This document shows positions 32,283 to 41,648 of a stretch of 61,835 bases of DNA, in pieces. Source of the DNA: Desulfovibrionaceae bacterium (GTDB lineage: Bacteria > Desulfobacterota > Desulfovibrionia > Desulfovibrionales > Desulfovibrionaceae); the NCBI GenBank assembly GCA_009782775.1, contig WRIL01000013.1, positions 1-61,835 on the forward strand, written 5' to 3'. Below the pieces are notes generated by a model, which saw nothing but the letters and a program-made list of their open reading frames with translations, did no database searches and had not been told where the DNA came from. The position numbers were made by a program, and so were the translations under genes. How positions within the stretch are numbered: the stretch's first letter is position 1; every line of letters begins with the position of its first letter.

Positions 32283-33523
32283 GGGGCAACGACCCCCTGC
32301 TGCTCATTGATACCGGCGCTCTGGCGCGTAACTTCAGGCTCCTGCGGCGTGAGCTTGCCCCGGCGAGCCGTTCCCTGCTCATGCCTGTGCTCAAGAGCGA
32401 CGCCTACGGGCACGGGCTGCCCCAAGCTGGTCTGGCCCTAGCCCTGGCCGGAGCCAAGGCTTTTTGCGTGGGCACGGTGGAAGAGGCGGCGAACTTGCGC
32501 AAGGCGCTGAACGCCGCGGGCTTTGCATTCGGGATACGCATCCTGGCCCTGCTGGGCGCGTCCGGAGCCGGAGATGCTGATCTGGCCCTGGCTGAAGATA
32601 TCACCCTGATGCTGCACAGGCCGGATCAGGCGCGGATCTGGAGCGGGCGGGCCGTCCGCGCCGCTACCCCGCTCCGGGTGGCCTTCAAGCTGAATAGCGG
32701 TATGAACCGCCTGGGTCTGGAGCGGAAGGATTTTCTGGGACTCTTGCGGACCTTGAACCGCAACCTGAGCGCGGATCTACTCTGTACCCATCTGGCTACG
32801 GCGGATCAACCGGAAGAACTGGACTATGCCAGAGAACAGGCCCGGCTTTTCCTTTCGGTCTGGCGCGAGGCCCGGCAGTTGCGCCCCGGCCTTGGAGTCT
32901 CTCTGGGCAACAGCGCCGGTCTGCTGAACCTGCGGGGCATCCTTTCCCCGGAGGAGGCGGCGTCTTTGTCCCTGGCGCACCGGCCGGGCATCGCCCTGTA
33001 CGGGGTTAACCCATTTCAGGGGAGCGAGCTGGAGAGTCTTGGTCAGGGTCTGGCCCCGGTCATGAGCCTGCTGGCTCCGGTGCTGGAAGTGCATGATCTT
33101 GCCCCCGGCAGCTCCATAGGCTACGGGCGGACCTTCAAAACCGGGCGGGATACCAGGGTGGCCGTGCTGCGCGCCGGGTACGCCGATGGTATTCCGCGCC
33201 TGCTTTCCTGGCCGGGGAGTCCGGCCTTCCTGGGGGGAGGGGAAGTGATCCTGGCCGGGCGCAAAACCCGCATCCTGGGAAGGGTCTGTATGCAAATGCT
33301 GATGGTCGAAGTCCCGCGTTCTCTGGAGGATGGGGAATACCTGCCGGTGCGGCCGGGGGATTGGGCCTGCCTTTTGGGCCGGGCCGGTTTCAGTGGTGGG
33401 GGAAAACGTCAGGAGGCCGCGCCCGAAGAGGCCATTACGGCTCGGATGCTGGCGGAACGTGCCGGAACCATTCCCTATGAGATTTTTTGCTCTCTGGGCC
33501 GGAACCGGAAAATTTTTATTTAA
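32270..33523 (+). CDS. alr: Alanine racemase
   Basis: Alr makes D-alanine for peptidoglycan with PLP. The 417-residue protein has LMPVLKSDAYGHG (PLP Lys42), the barrel with FKLNSGMNRLGLE and HLATADQP, SLGNSAGLLNL, GIALYGVNP and SIGYGRTF (catalytic Tyr), ending with RAGYADGIPR. It is longer than the usual 360-380, with inserts near 345-380. ATG 32270 lies inside the thioesterase gene. Confidence 0.95.
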   Translation: MRDLRGNDPLLLIDTGALARNFRLLRRELAPASRSLLMPVLKSDAYGHGLPQAGLALALAGAKAFCVGTVEEAANLRKALNAAGFAFGIRILALLGASGAGDADLALAEDITLMLHRPDQARIWSGRAVRAATPLRVAFKLNSGMNRLGLERKDFLGLLRTLNRNLSADLLCTHLATADQPEELDYAREQARLFLSVWREARQLRPGLGVSLGNSAGLLNLRGILSPEEAASLSLAHRPGIALYGVNPFQGSELESLGQGLAPVMSLLAPVLEVHDLAPGSSIGYGRTFKTGRDTRVAVLRAGYADGIPRLLSWPGSPAFLGGGEVILAGRKTRILGRVCMQMLMVEVPRSLEDGEYLPVRPGDWACLLGRAGFSGGGKRQEAAPEEAITARMLAERAGTIPYEIFCSLGRNRKIFI

Positions 33524-33572
33524 AGATGGTAGATTCTCGGTTTGACCGGGGGCGTTGCCCACGGCCCCTGCA

Positions 33573-33591
33573 AAAGGAGCGTGGCTCCTTT
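33573..33591 (+). terminator. Hairpin after alr
   Basis: AAAGGAGC (33573-33580) and GCTCCTTT (33584-33591) form a perfect 8-bp stem with a GTG loop, 50 bases after alr. The T run is only three bases, so terminator activity is uncertain. The 33524-33686 gap otherwise holds only a doubtful 55-codon frame. Confidence 0.4.
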
Positions 33592-33686
33592 GGAAACCTG
33601 ATGAATAACGGGGTTTGGGCGGCTGCCTTCAAAAAACGAACCGATGGACTGCCCAAGAGTCATCGCATTGATTTCAGGGGGTATAA

Positions 33687-34211
33687 ATGCTAAGTGACTC
33701 CATCATGCTTAACTTGGAGCGGTTCAAGTCATTTTGCAGGAGCAAAAAGCGCCAGTTCACGGTTAAACGCGGACGTATGGGGCGGTCGGTTTTTTTTGAA
33801 AATCTCTGCTTGGCCGCCTTGTTTTGCCTCTTGTATGCCTTGGGGTTGCGCCGGCTGATTTTCCAGTTGCATGACCTGGCCCTGCCCCGGATTATTTACA
33901 GCAACATCTATTTCATCGGCGCGGGGATTCTTTTCCTTGTCCTGGCCTTCGGCACTCGTCCGCTACGGCTTAAACGCCTGCGCGACATAGGCCTGCCGGC
34001 CAAGTTGGACTGGCCCTTTTTTTTGCTGCTCATAGGACACGGCTTGGGGCCGATTTTCCATGTGCTAGGTATTCCCTACCTGAGCTCGGTGGAAGTCATC
34101 AGCATGCCGCCAGAGGTCCGCGATTGGTTCGGAATTATCTGGCTAATCTGGCTGTTGGTGCTCATCCTCGCCCCGGCGAAGAGGCAGCAGGATCTCTTCA
34201 GCGGGACCTGA
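33687..34211 (+). CDS. Hypothetical multi-span membrane protein
   Basis: The 174-residue protein has a basic cytosolic N-terminus of about 35 residues and four hydrophobic segments (about 38-55, 73-90, 106-128 and 146-163). ATG 33687 has GGGG upstream; a Met six codons later is possible. Nothing ties it to a known family. It converges on the IscA-like gene. Confidence 0.65.
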   Translation: MLSDSIMLNLERFKSFCRSKKRQFTVKRGRMGRSVFFENLCLAALFCLLYALGLRRLIFQLHDLALPRIIYSNIYFIGAGILFLVLAFGTRPLRLKRLRDIGLPAKLDWPFFLLLIGHGLGPIFHVLGIPYLSSVEVISMPPEVRDWFGIIWLIWLLVLILAPAKRQQDLFSGT

Positions 34212-34221
34212 AAACCGCCGC

Positions 34222-34536
34222 TCAGCCTCCGCAACCCGCACAGCTTGAGCATCCCCCTTCTCCGCCTTCCAGAGGCACTACGCTTTCAACGATGAAACCC
34301 ATATAGCCGGCGTCAATGGTCACGCCCTGCACTTGGGTGAAGAGATCCTTATCGATACAGAACTGGAAGCCTTGGGCGTCGAAGGTCTGGTCGTTGTCGC
34401 GGGTTTCGTCCAGGGCCAAGGCCAGGCGCGGGCCGGAACAACCGCCGGAGGTCATGAACACCCGCACCGGGGATTTTTCTTTATCCGTAAAAAAAGCATC
34501 GAATTCTTTTTTGGCATTGTCGGTCAATGTAAACAT
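34222..34536 (-). CDS. IscA/HesB-family iron-sulfur protein with Cys-rich tail
   Basis: The 104-residue A-type carrier has the fold pattern FTLTDNAKKEFDAFFTD, VRVFMTSGGCSGPRLALALDE (first conserved Cys) and a long C-terminus GEGGCSSCAGCGG. The usual family pair is C-x-C at the end; here it is CSSCAGC, a lengthened cluster. It probably carries or assembles iron-sulfur clusters in the cytosol. ATG 34536 follows GGAGG (spacing 6). It is monocistronic. Confidence 0.85.
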   Translation of the reverse strand: MFTLTDNAKKEFDAFFTDKEKSPVRVFMTSGGCSGPRLALALDETRDNDQTFDAQGFQFCIDKDLFTQVQGVTIDAGYMGFIVESVVPLEGGEGGCSSCAGCGG

Positions 34537-34622
34537 GGGCAACCTCCAGGCTGAAAACAGCCGGAAAAAGTATTATGATCGTTTCCTTTCAAAAATAAGG
34601 GCGGATCTGAGGATTGTCAAGG

Positions 34623-35591
34623 TTAATGGGCTTGGCCGACTTGCCAGCAGAGGACGCTCCGGCCGGGGGGAGCGTTTTGCGCGGGCGGGGTTTCTTCCAG
34701 GCAGCGCGGCGCGGCCAGCGGGCAGCGTGGGTTGAAGGCGCACCCAGGCGGTCGGCGCAAGGGCAGGGGGACGCTTCCCGTAATGACCGGTAGCCGCGCC
34801 TGCCTTTGTCCGGTCCGCGGCTGCGGTCTGGAGGCGATTAGCCCCCTGGTGTAGGGGTGGTCCGGTTCCTCCAGGATCTGCCGAACTGGTCCGCTTTCCA
34901 CTATTTTACCGGCGTACATGACCGCCACCTCTTCCGCGTAGCGGGAGACCAGCCCCAAGTCATGGGTGATGAGCAGGAGGGCGCTTTGTTGTTCCCGCAC
35001 CAGGCGCAGGATCAGGTCCAGGATTTGTCCTTGCAGGCTGGCGTCCAGTGCGGTGGTGGGCTCATCGGCGATGATCAGGGCCGGGGAACAGGCCATGGCC
35101 ATGGCGATCATCACTCTTTGGCGCATGCCTCCGGAAAGTTCATGAGGGTAAGCCCTGGCCCTGGTTTTGGAGAGTCCCACCTGTTCCAGCAGGCGCACGG
35201 CTTCATCGGCCGCCTCCCTGGAGGAGGTCTGGCGGTGCAGACGCAAGGGCTCCGCCACCTGTTCACCCACGCGCAGCACTGGGTTGAGCGAGGTCATGGG
35301 TTCCTGGAAAATCATGCCGATGCGCGCCCCGCGCACCTGGTTCAGCCGGTCTGGAGGCAAGGCCAGGAGATCTTCTCCTTCAAACAGGGCGCGTCCTGAT
35401 AAAATCCGCGCTGGCGGCTCAGCCAAAAGGCGAAGCAAGGCTAGGGCGGTGACGCTTTTGCCGCATCCGGATTCGCCCACCAGGCAGAAACTTTGCCCGG
35501 CCTTGAGATCAAAGGATACTCCATCCACCGCCCTGGCCAGACCTTCCCGGTTTACGAAGCCCACCGCCAGATTCGTCAGACTTAACAGCAT
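34623..35591 (-). CDS. Oligopeptide/dipeptide ABC transporter ATP-binding protein (DppD/OppD type)
   Basis: The 322-residue ATPase has Walker [10 protein letters not shown]-loop [11 protein letters not shown], signature LSGGMRQRV, Walker [13 protein letters not shown], and the OppD/DppD C-terminal segment [12 protein letters not shown] with [17 protein letters not shown], including the Cys pattern of the family. No permease, partner ATPase or binding protein adjoins, so it is an orphan here. The gene follows the chemoreceptor on the same strand by 43 bases. Confidence 0.9.
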   Translation of the reverse strand: MLLSLTNLAVGFVNREGLARAVDGVSFDLKAGQSFCLVGESGCGKSVTALALLRLLAEPPARILSGRALFEGEDLLALPPDRLNQVRGARIGMIFQEPMTSLNPVLRVGEQVAEPLRLHRQTSSREAADEAVRLLEQVGLSKTRARAYPHELSGGMRQRVMIAMAMACSPALIIADEPTTALDASLQGQILDLILRLVREQQSALLLITHDLGLVSRYAEEVAVMYAGKIVESGPVRQILEEPDHPYTRGLIASRPQPRTGQRQARLPVITGSVPLPLRRPPGCAFNPRCPLAAPRCLEETPPAQNAPPGRSVLCWQVGQAH

Positions 35592-35633
35592 GTTGCCGTT
35601 TCCTTCCGTCGCGCGGGCTGTGCCGGATAGGCG

Positions 35634-37655
35634 TTACTTGCGGATTTGCCGAACCAGTTCCTGGAGCTGGTGTGTCTGGTCGGCGAGTTCGTTGGTGGCT
35701 TGCTTGGAGCTCTGCATGGCCTCAGCCGTCTCCGAGGCGCTGCTGTTGATCTCCACCAGAGATCTGGCGATTTCTTCGCTGGTCGCCGCTTGTTCTTCCG
35801 CAGCCGCCGCGATGCTGCGGATCTGGTCGGCTATGGACACGGCTTCGGAGACGATGCCGCTTAGAGATTCTCCGGACTTGGACACCAGGCTGGTGGCGCT
35901 CTCCAGATTCTTGCCGGTCCTGTCCACCGCCGCGATGCTTTCTCTGGCCCCGGACTGGATGCCGATGATGACGTCAGCCACTTCCTTGGTGGCCCCCATG
36001 GTCTTTTCCGCGAGCTTCCTTACTTCGTCGGCCACGACCGCGAAGCCGCGTCCGGCTTCCCCGGCGCGGGCGGCTTCAATGGCGGCGTTAAGCGCCAGCA
36101 GGTTGGTCTGGTCCGCGATGTCGTTGATCACGGTCATCACTGTGCCTATGCGCTCGGTCTGTTCGCCGAGGTGGCGCATGGCCTCCTTGAGTTGTTCCGT
36201 GTCCTTTTGCACATGGGCGATGGAGGTGATGGACTCCTTGACGATGCTCGCGCCTTCCCGCGCTCTCTCGCTCGCCCGTTCCGAGCTTGCCGCGACCGAA
36301 GAAACATTCTGGGAGACTTCAATAACCGTGGCGTTCATTTCTTCCATAGCCGCGGCGGAGCCAGTCACCCGCTCATGCTGGAAAGACACCGATTTGCTGG
36401 ATGATTCCACCTGTTCATTGATGTTTTCCACGGCCGTGGTCAGGCGGCCGACCACCTGCTCCACATTTTCGGCGGCCTGAAGCAGGGCTTGCTGCCCGGA
36501 TTCGGCGTTGGCTTTGGCCTGGTCCGCTTCCTGCACGGCAGACAGGGCTTTTTGGGCTTGTTCTCCGGCTTCCAGGGTTTTGCTTTCGGCTTCCCGCATC
36601 TTTGTTTTCAGTGTCTCGACCATTACGTTTAGGGCTCGGGAAAGAACGCCGGACTCGTCACGGGTGGTCACGGTCAGGTTGCCGTCAAGATCGCCGTTGG
36701 ACACGCTTTCCGCGAAGGCGGTGGCGGCGCGCAACGGTTTGACGATGGCCCGGGCCACGATGGTTCCAAAGGCGAGCATAAGCGCCCCGACAACCAGCCC
36801 AGCGATGACGAAATATAAAGTTACGGAAAACTGGAGCTCTTTCATGTGGGTACGGGATTTGCCCACAAAGAATATGCCCCCTTGTTTGCCGGCCATATCC
36901 TTCCAGGGCCAGTAGGCCGTATCATGCTCTTCGCCGAGGATCACGTTGCGGGAAACAATCCTTTCCCCTTTGCCGACGACCCGCTCGTAAATGTCCGGGT
37001 TATTGAGCTTGGTGCCCACGGCGCGCTTGCCCTGGTTTATTATGGTGGTGGCGACGCGCAAGTCGTCCATGAAGATGGTGCATTCCACATTCATAAGTTG
37101 TTTGAACCGGTCCACAAATTTTTCGGTACTCAGGTACTGGCCGATGATGACTCCACCCACGATTTTGTTCTCATGCCGTATAGGCACTCCGCACGACAGA
37201 GAAAGCGAAGCCGCGCTGTCATCTTCGATGCCGGAGATGATTTTTCCTTCAACCAGCGGCACTTTCACAACGAGACGCTCCCGCGACAGGTGGTCGCCAG
37301 CCTTGTCATCGTGGCCGCGAATAAGCACAACGCCTTGGGTGTCGAATATGGTCATGAAATCAATCGTTTCGGCGCCCATCATATCTTCGACGAAATTGTG
37401 CATGGTTTCTTTGTCGTTCATGGCGATGGACCTGGCGAAGTCGAGGTCGTCCTGAAGGAGGTTGCCGAAGGTTTCCTGGGCCTGCAGGGCGCTGTCAATC
37501 TCTTTTTGCATCACGTCGCTGTAAACAAGAAGCTGGCTCCGCGTCGACTCGTCGCCCATTTTGGAGATAAAGATGTTGCCCATGGTGCATAAGGAAATAA
37601 TGAGAACGCCGATGGTGAGGGAAACAAGCAACAGCACTTTTTTGAATATGGACAT
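35634..37655 (-). CDS. Methyl-accepting chemotaxis protein with periplasmic Cache-type sensor
   Basis: The 673-residue receptor has an N-terminal membrane span (about 7-28), a periplasmic region of about 240 residues (sCache_3-like: [39 protein letters not shown]), a second span (about 278-300), HAMP ([20 protein letters not shown]), and the signalling hairpin [38 protein letters not shown]. There is no C-terminal NWETF pentapeptide. ATG 37655 is preceded by GAGG. Ligand unknown; Cache receptors commonly sense organic acids or amino acids. Confidence 0.93.
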   Translation of the reverse strand: MSIFKKVLLLVSLTIGVLIISLCTMGNIFISKMGDESTRSQLLVYSDVMQKEIDSALQAQETFGNLLQDDLDFARSIAMNDKETMHNFVEDMMGAETIDFMTIFDTQGVVLIRGHDDKAGDHLSRERLVVKVPLVEGKIISGIEDDSAASLSLSCGVPIRHENKIVGGVIIGQYLSTEKFVDRFKQLMNVECTIFMDDLRVATTIINQGKRAVGTKLNNPDIYERVVGKGERIVSRNVILGEEHDTAYWPWKDMAGKQGGIFFVGKSRTHMKELQFSVTLYFVIAGLVVGALMLAFGTIVARAIVKPLRAATAFAESVSNGDLDGNLTVTTRDESGVLSRALNVMVETLKTKMREAESKTLEAGEQAQKALSAVQEADQAKANAESGQQALLQAAENVEQVVGRLTTAVENINEQVESSSKSVSFQHERVTGSAAAMEEMNATVIEVSQNVSSVAASSERASERAREGASIVKESITSIAHVQKDTEQLKEAMRHLGEQTERIGTVMTVINDIADQTNLLALNAAIEAARAGEAGRGFAVVADEVRKLAEKTMGATKEVADVIIGIQSGARESIAAVDRTGKNLESATSLVSKSGESLSGIVSEAVSIADQIRSIAAAAEEQAATSEEIARSLVEINSSASETAEAMQSSKQATNELADQTHQLQELVRQIRK

Positions 37656-37750
37656 GGCGTGTTCCTCACGGAGAGCGTCAGAGGCCGCTCAAAAAGGATT
37701 TTTAGTTAGGTGGTTTCCAGTTTATGCTTTTTTTTACAAGATAAATTGTC

Positions 37751-38305
37751 CTAAATCAAATAATTAAAAATGGTTTGGTATAGTTTTCTGATGGTCAGGG
37801 AGAGTTTGAAGAGGAGTATTTTTTTGTTTTCTTCTCCGGGAGAGAGTTTATCAGTCAGGTATTGGGCCAGAGGGGTGAAGTCCCCGCTTTTTTTTTCCGA
37901 GGAGAGTTCACAGTAAACCTGGATCAGTTCAGCTTGTTTCTTGCGTTTTCTGCCTCTTCCAAGATCAGGATAATTTTCCAGGTAGTTCCGGAACAGAGTT
38001 TCAACCTGTTCTGGAAAGGATTGTTCCAGGGCCAGACGCCACAGGGCCACGCACATGGCGTTGAGTTCACGGAGCACGCTCCCGCGCCGGAAGATGCCGT
38101 TCAGGCCGCAGCCCAGCTCAATGATTTCCTGCCGGAGATCCAGTGAAGCCAGCACTTCCGCGAAGCGGCGGAAGATCTCCTCTTCGGTGTAAAGAAGGGG
38201 GTTTACCACGGGGTCGCGTGCCGCCCCGTCTAGCAGGAGGTTTTTTTTTCCTGGTTCCTGTTCCGGGCTCTCCGGAATAATTTGCTTTTCTTCGGGGATA
38301 TTCAT
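37751..38305 (-). CDS. Hypothetical protein with two A9 homopolymers
   Basis: The 184-residue soluble, helical protein has no recognised domain. It contains a Lys/Arg patch (GRGRKRKKQAEL). Two nine-base A runs on the coding strand (T9 at 38241-38249 and T9 at 37888-37896) encode Lys-Lys near residues 19-22 and 137-139. They are possible slip sites. The gene starts 8 bases after the DEAD helicase stop, so it is in that operon; a role in RNA metabolism is only inferred from context. Confidence 0.65.
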   Translation of the reverse strand: MNIPEEKQIIPESPEQEPGKKNLLLDGAARDPVVNPLLYTEEEIFRRFAEVLASLDLRQEIIELGCGLNGIFRRGSVLRELNAMCVALWRLALEQSFPEQVETLFRNYLENYPDLGRGRKRKKQAELIQVYCELSSEKKSGDFTPLAQYLTDKLSPGEENKKILLFKLSLTIRKLYQTIFNYLI

Positions 38306-38313
38306 TAATTTTT

Positions 38314-39813
38314 TCAGGGTTGCCGCCGGCGTTTTCTGTGCCGGCTTTTTCCGCTCTCTGACGGAGGTCTTGCGACTGTCCGTTCGGGCAAGGAGGGAGG
38401 GGAGTGCAGGCTTTTCTGGTATTCCTCATCCAGTAGCAGGCAGAGAAGCTTGACGGCCTCGTCGTCGTCATTCATCTGTCCGGCCAGGCGCCGGAAGCGT
38501 TCCATGCGTTCCTGCTCCAGGCGGGTTTTGTGGCGTAGCCGGGTTTCCAGCAAGGTGGTCAGCCGTTCTCCCAGCACCCGGCTGAGCAATTCTTCATCGG
38601 GCAGGCTTTTTTCCGTCAGGCTGATTTTGAAATGCCGGGCAATGCGTTTCAGGTCCATCTTTTCCATTAAATCCACCAAGGAGATGACCGTGCCACCGGC
38701 GCCGGCCCTGCCGGTGCGGCCGCCCCGGTGGATGTAGGATTCGGGGTCTTCCGGCGGGGAAAAGAGGATGACGTGGGTGAGCTCCGGGATATCTATGCCG
38801 CGGCCGGCCACATCCGTGGCTACCAGGAAACGCAGCCGCCCCGCGCGCAGGTTCCCCAGCACTTCTTCGCGCCGGACCTGGGTCAGGTCGGCGGAGAGTT
38901 CGTCCGCGTTAAAGCCGAAACCTTGCAGCACCGCGGTCACATAATGCACATCCGCCTTGGTGTTGCAAAAAATGATGGCCGCGGAAGGGCTTTCTAGTTC
39001 CAGGATACGGGTCAGCGCCCGGTCCTTTTCCATGGTCCTGACTTGGTAATAGACATGTTCCATGTCCTCAATATGATGTACCTGCCCTTGGCTCAAGCTG
39101 AGCAGGGCCGGGTGGGTCATGAATTCGCTGGCCATTCGCCGCACCTGAGGAGGGAAGGTGGCGGAGAAAAAATGCACCGCCGCTGGCCTTGCGGGCAGGT
39201 AACGTTGCACTTCTTTCATATCCGGGTAGAAACCCACGGAAAGCATGCGGTCGGCTTCGTCCAGCACCAGCATGCGCAGCCCTTCCAGGGTGAAATTGCG
39301 CCGGATGAGATGATCCAGCACCCGTCCGGGAGTGCCTACGACCAGTTGCGCCCCCTGGCGCAATTCTTCGTTTTGCCTGGCATAGCCCACACCGCCGTAA
39401 AGGGTGGCGGTGCGCAATCCTTTCTGGCCGAAAAGGACGCCGGCCTCGGCGGCGACCTGCAAGGCCAGTTCCCGTGTGGGAGTCAGCACCATGGCCTGGC
39501 AGACATTTTGTTGTGGGTCCAGCCGGGCCATGGCCGGCAGCAGGAAGGCTCCGGTTTTGCCGCTGCCGGTGCGAGACTGCACCATGATATCCGCCCCTTT
39601 CAGCAAGTAGGGCAGGGCCAGGGATTGTACCGGCATCAGGCGCGTCCAGCCTGCCCTGGCCGCGGCCTCCCGCAGGGGAGCTGGCAAATCTTCCATTTGG
39701 ACTCTGGGCAGGGGATTTTCAGGCTCAGTCAGTTGATCCTCTTCAAGGTAGAGAACTTGGTTCTCCTTCAGAGCGGGCAAGGCGGGATTCTCAGCAGCCG
39801 GGTTTTGTGTCAT
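38314..39813 (-). CDS. DEAD-box RNA helicase
   Basis: The 499-residue protein has the helicase motifs: Q motif region TRLMPVQSLALPYLL, I QSRTGSGKTGAF, Ia TPTRELA, II VLDEADRMLS, III FSATFP, IV IIFCNTK, V FLVATDVAGRGIDI and VI HRGGRTGRAG. A basic C-terminus (RPPSESGKSRHRKRRRQP) may bind RNA. It should remodel RNA in ribosome assembly or decay. ATG 39813 has no strong ribosome site. The divergent gene starts within about 40 bases. Confidence 0.93.
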   Translation of the reverse strand: MTQNPAAENPALPALKENQVLYLEEDQLTEPENPLPRVQMEDLPAPLREAAARAGWTRLMPVQSLALPYLLKGADIMVQSRTGSGKTGAFLLPAMARLDPQQNVCQAMVLTPTRELALQVAAEAGVLFGQKGLRTATLYGGVGYARQNEELRQGAQLVVGTPGRVLDHLIRRNFTLEGLRMLVLDEADRMLSVGFYPDMKEVQRYLPARPAAVHFFSATFPPQVRRMASEFMTHPALLSLSQGQVHHIEDMEHVYYQVRTMEKDRALTRILELESPSAAIIFCNTKADVHYVTAVLQGFGFNADELSADLTQVRREEVLGNLRAGRLRFLVATDVAGRGIDIPELTHVILFSPPEDPESYIHRGGRTGRAGAGGTVISLVDLMEKMDLKRIARHFKISLTEKSLPDEELLSRVLGERLTTLLETRLRHKTRLEQERMERFRRLAGQMNDDDEAVKLLCLLLDEEYQKSLHSPPSLPERTVARPPSESGKSRHRKRRRQP

Positions 39814-39848
39814 TATTTATCCGTGGCAAAAAATTGATGGTGCAATTT

Positions 39849-40673
39849 ATGCTTCTGTCCAGGCAATGTAAAGCCCCACATAATATAAAGGCCGGCGCGA
39901 GGGCTGCCTTCCCTCGCGGCCTTTTTCAGCCCGTGGGATCTTTTCGTTTTTCCGTGGACGCCCTGCTCCTGGGAGCCTTTGCCAGGAGTTGCCGCCCCCG
40001 GTGGTCCAGGTTCCTGGATATGGGTTGCGGTTGCGGGGCGGTGTCTTTCAGTTTGCTGCTGTGCGACGCTCCCTGCCCAGGCCAGGCTTGGGGAATTGAT
40101 ATCCAGGAGGCTCTGGTGCGGGCGGCGCTCCATAACGCCGTGACGCTCGGCCTGGATAAAGTTTTCCAGGCCGAGCGGGCCGACCTCGCGGATGCGAAGA
40201 TCTGGAACTTCCGCGTACTTCCTGGTTTTGATCTGCTGGCGGCCAATCCGCCCTATCGCCTTGCGGGCCGGGGGCGGGTTTCGGCGGATCCCTTGCGGCG
40301 GCAGGCTCTGTTCGGTACGGACGAAACCTTGGGAATTTTTATTCGCGCGGCCGCCTTGGCCGCCGCCCCCGGCGCGATCTTTTGCCTTGTTTTTCCCGAG
40401 TCCAGAAAGGAGGAACTCCTCCTGGCTCTGGTTCGGGAAAATTTTCAGCCGGAGCGTCTGCTATCGGTGCAAAGCCGGCCGCAATGCCCTCCATCCTGGA
40501 TCCTGGTCGCGGCCAGGAAAATTGATCCGCCATCGGCGCCGGTCGGCGCGCCGGTAGCTGATCAACCCCTGCTGCTTTACGCGCGGGAAAAAGGGCCGGC
40601 CCTGACCGGACCGGCCATGGAGTTTTGTCCGTATCTTGGGCGGGATAAGCTTATTGCGGCGGCAGGTTTATGA
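39849..40673 (+). CDS. TrmN6-like class I methyltransferase
   Basis: The 274-residue protein resembles tRNA1(Val) A37 N6-methyltransferases: RGLFQPVGSFRFSVDALLLGAF, FLDMGCGCGAVSFSLL (motif I), GIDIQEALVRAALHNA, and DLLAANPPYRLAG, the catalytic NPPY. Starts are uncertain: ATG 39849 or ATG 39837; neither has a ribosome site. A strong hairpin with a T run lies inside the first coding part (39887-39926). Confidence 0.75.
   Translation: MLLSRQCKAPHNIKAGARAAFPRGLFQPVGSFRFSVDALLLGAFARSCRPRWSRFLDMGCGCGAVSFSLLLCDAPCPGQAWGIDIQEALVRAALHNAVTLGLDKVFQAERADLADAKIWNFRVLPGFDLLAANPPYRLAGRGRVSADPLRRQALFGTDETLGIFIRAAALAAAPGAIFCLVFPESRKEELLLALVRENFQPERLLSVQSRPQCPPSWILVAARKIDPPSAPVGAPVADQPLLLYAREKGPALTGPAMEFCPYLGRDKLIAAAGL
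39887..39926 (+). promoter_or_regulatory. Terminator-like hairpin at the start of the TrmN6-like gene
   Basis: AAAGGCC (39887-39893) and CGCGAGGG (39896-39903) pair with CCCTCGCG (39911-39918) and GCCTTT, loop CTGCCTT, then TTTTT. The stem is about 15 bp and is followed by T5. It looks like an intrinsic terminator or attenuator, yet the reading frame runs through it. It could also terminate a short RNA or stop antisense reading toward the helicase. Confidence 0.5.
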
Positions 40674-41619
40674 CTACGGCTTCCCGGAAGCGTCCGTTGA
40701 GATTGTATGGCTGCCCGTTGTAGCTCATTTCGATCACCCCGGAATTGCCTAGGGTAAGTTTAAGCTTGTTGCGAAAATCTAGGGCGAAGCTCTGGCCTGG
40801 TTCCAGTACAAAGCTACGTTCTCCGGTGTCGTCAAAGATCGCCCCTACCCAGCATTCAGCCTTGGCAAAGAGCACTACCCGTTTGCTGCCTGTGGGAATG
40901 GGGGAATTGGGTCGGGTGTTGGACTGGCGGGATAAGCTGGGCGGAAAGTCGTCTTCGGCGATGGGGGCTGCCGCGGGAACGACTTGCGTGTCCGTGGCGT
41001 TTTGGACCGTGGAACCGCTCTGCGCGTTCGGGGGGTTTTGCGGCCTGCCCAGCGCGGCGAGCTGCACCGGAGTGGCGTTACTCTGGGGGGCATGCTGTTC
41101 CAGCGCTGGCGGGCCGGCCGGCGTCAGCCCGGGAGCTGTGCCGTTCCCAGACGGAAGCTCTGTTTCTTCCCCGCGTAATAAGGCCTTGATTTCCGTGCCC
41201 AAGAGCTTGTAAGCTCCAAAGCCCAGGCCGCCCAGAAGCAGCAGCATGATGGGAATAAAGATGGCAAGAACCCTGGTGTTGGAAGTTTGGTTGATGGTGA
41301 TGGATTGTTCGCGCGCTGAGGCGCTCAGGGCCGGATTGATGTTGTCCAGGGTACTGATGGAAAGGGAAGCCGCGATTAGATCCTGGATGCTCGCGGGGTC
41401 AATCCCCAGGGTCTGGGCATAGGAGCGGATCAGCCCTTTGGCGAAGATCGGCTGGGGCAGGGAATCCACCAGGGCCTCTTCCAGGGCGTAAAGGGTTTTG
41501 GTCGATACCTTGATTTTGAGGGCGATTTCCTCTCGCTCCAGGCCGAGGGAGCAGCGCTTCTCTTTGAGTAGCGCCCCCAATTCCATCAGTTTGTCCACCT
41601 GTATCGTCTGTGTGCCCAT
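40651..41619 (-). CDS. RodZ-like HTH membrane protein
   Basis: The 322-residue protein has a RodZ-type HTH (about 12-75, LGALLKEKRCSLGLEREEIALKIKVSTKTLYALEEALVDSLP), one membrane span (about 118-138, IFIPIMLLLLGGLGFGAY), a Pro/Gln/Ala-rich linker of about 90 residues and a C-terminal DUF4115 beta domain (ECWVGAIFDDTGERSFVLEPGQSF). RodZ links MreB to the cell wall and helps rod shape. ATG 41619 is supported by the domain start. It follows the two SurA-like genes on the same strand. Confidence 0.85.
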   Translation of the reverse strand: MGTQTIQVDKLMELGALLKEKRCSLGLEREEIALKIKVSTKTLYALEEALVDSLPQPIFAKGLIRSYAQTLGIDPASIQDLIAASLSISTLDNINPALSASAREQSITINQTSNTRVLAIFIPIMLLLLGGLGFGAYKLLGTEIKALLRGEETELPSGNGTAPGLTPAGPPALEQHAPQSNATPVQLAALGRPQNPPNAQSGSTVQNATDTQVVPAAAPIAEDDFPPSLSRQSNTRPNSPIPTGSKRVVLFAKAECWVGAIFDDTGERSFVLEPGQSFALDFRNKLKLTLGNSGVIEMSYNGQPYNLNGRFREAVVINLPPQ

Positions 41620-41648
41620 GGTTCAATCCACCCGTCCGGTTGGTTTCC

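Noticed and set aside
33526-33693. 55-codon frame between alr and the membrane protein
   Set aside because: No convincing ribosome site or motif, and it crosses the hairpin at 33573-33591.
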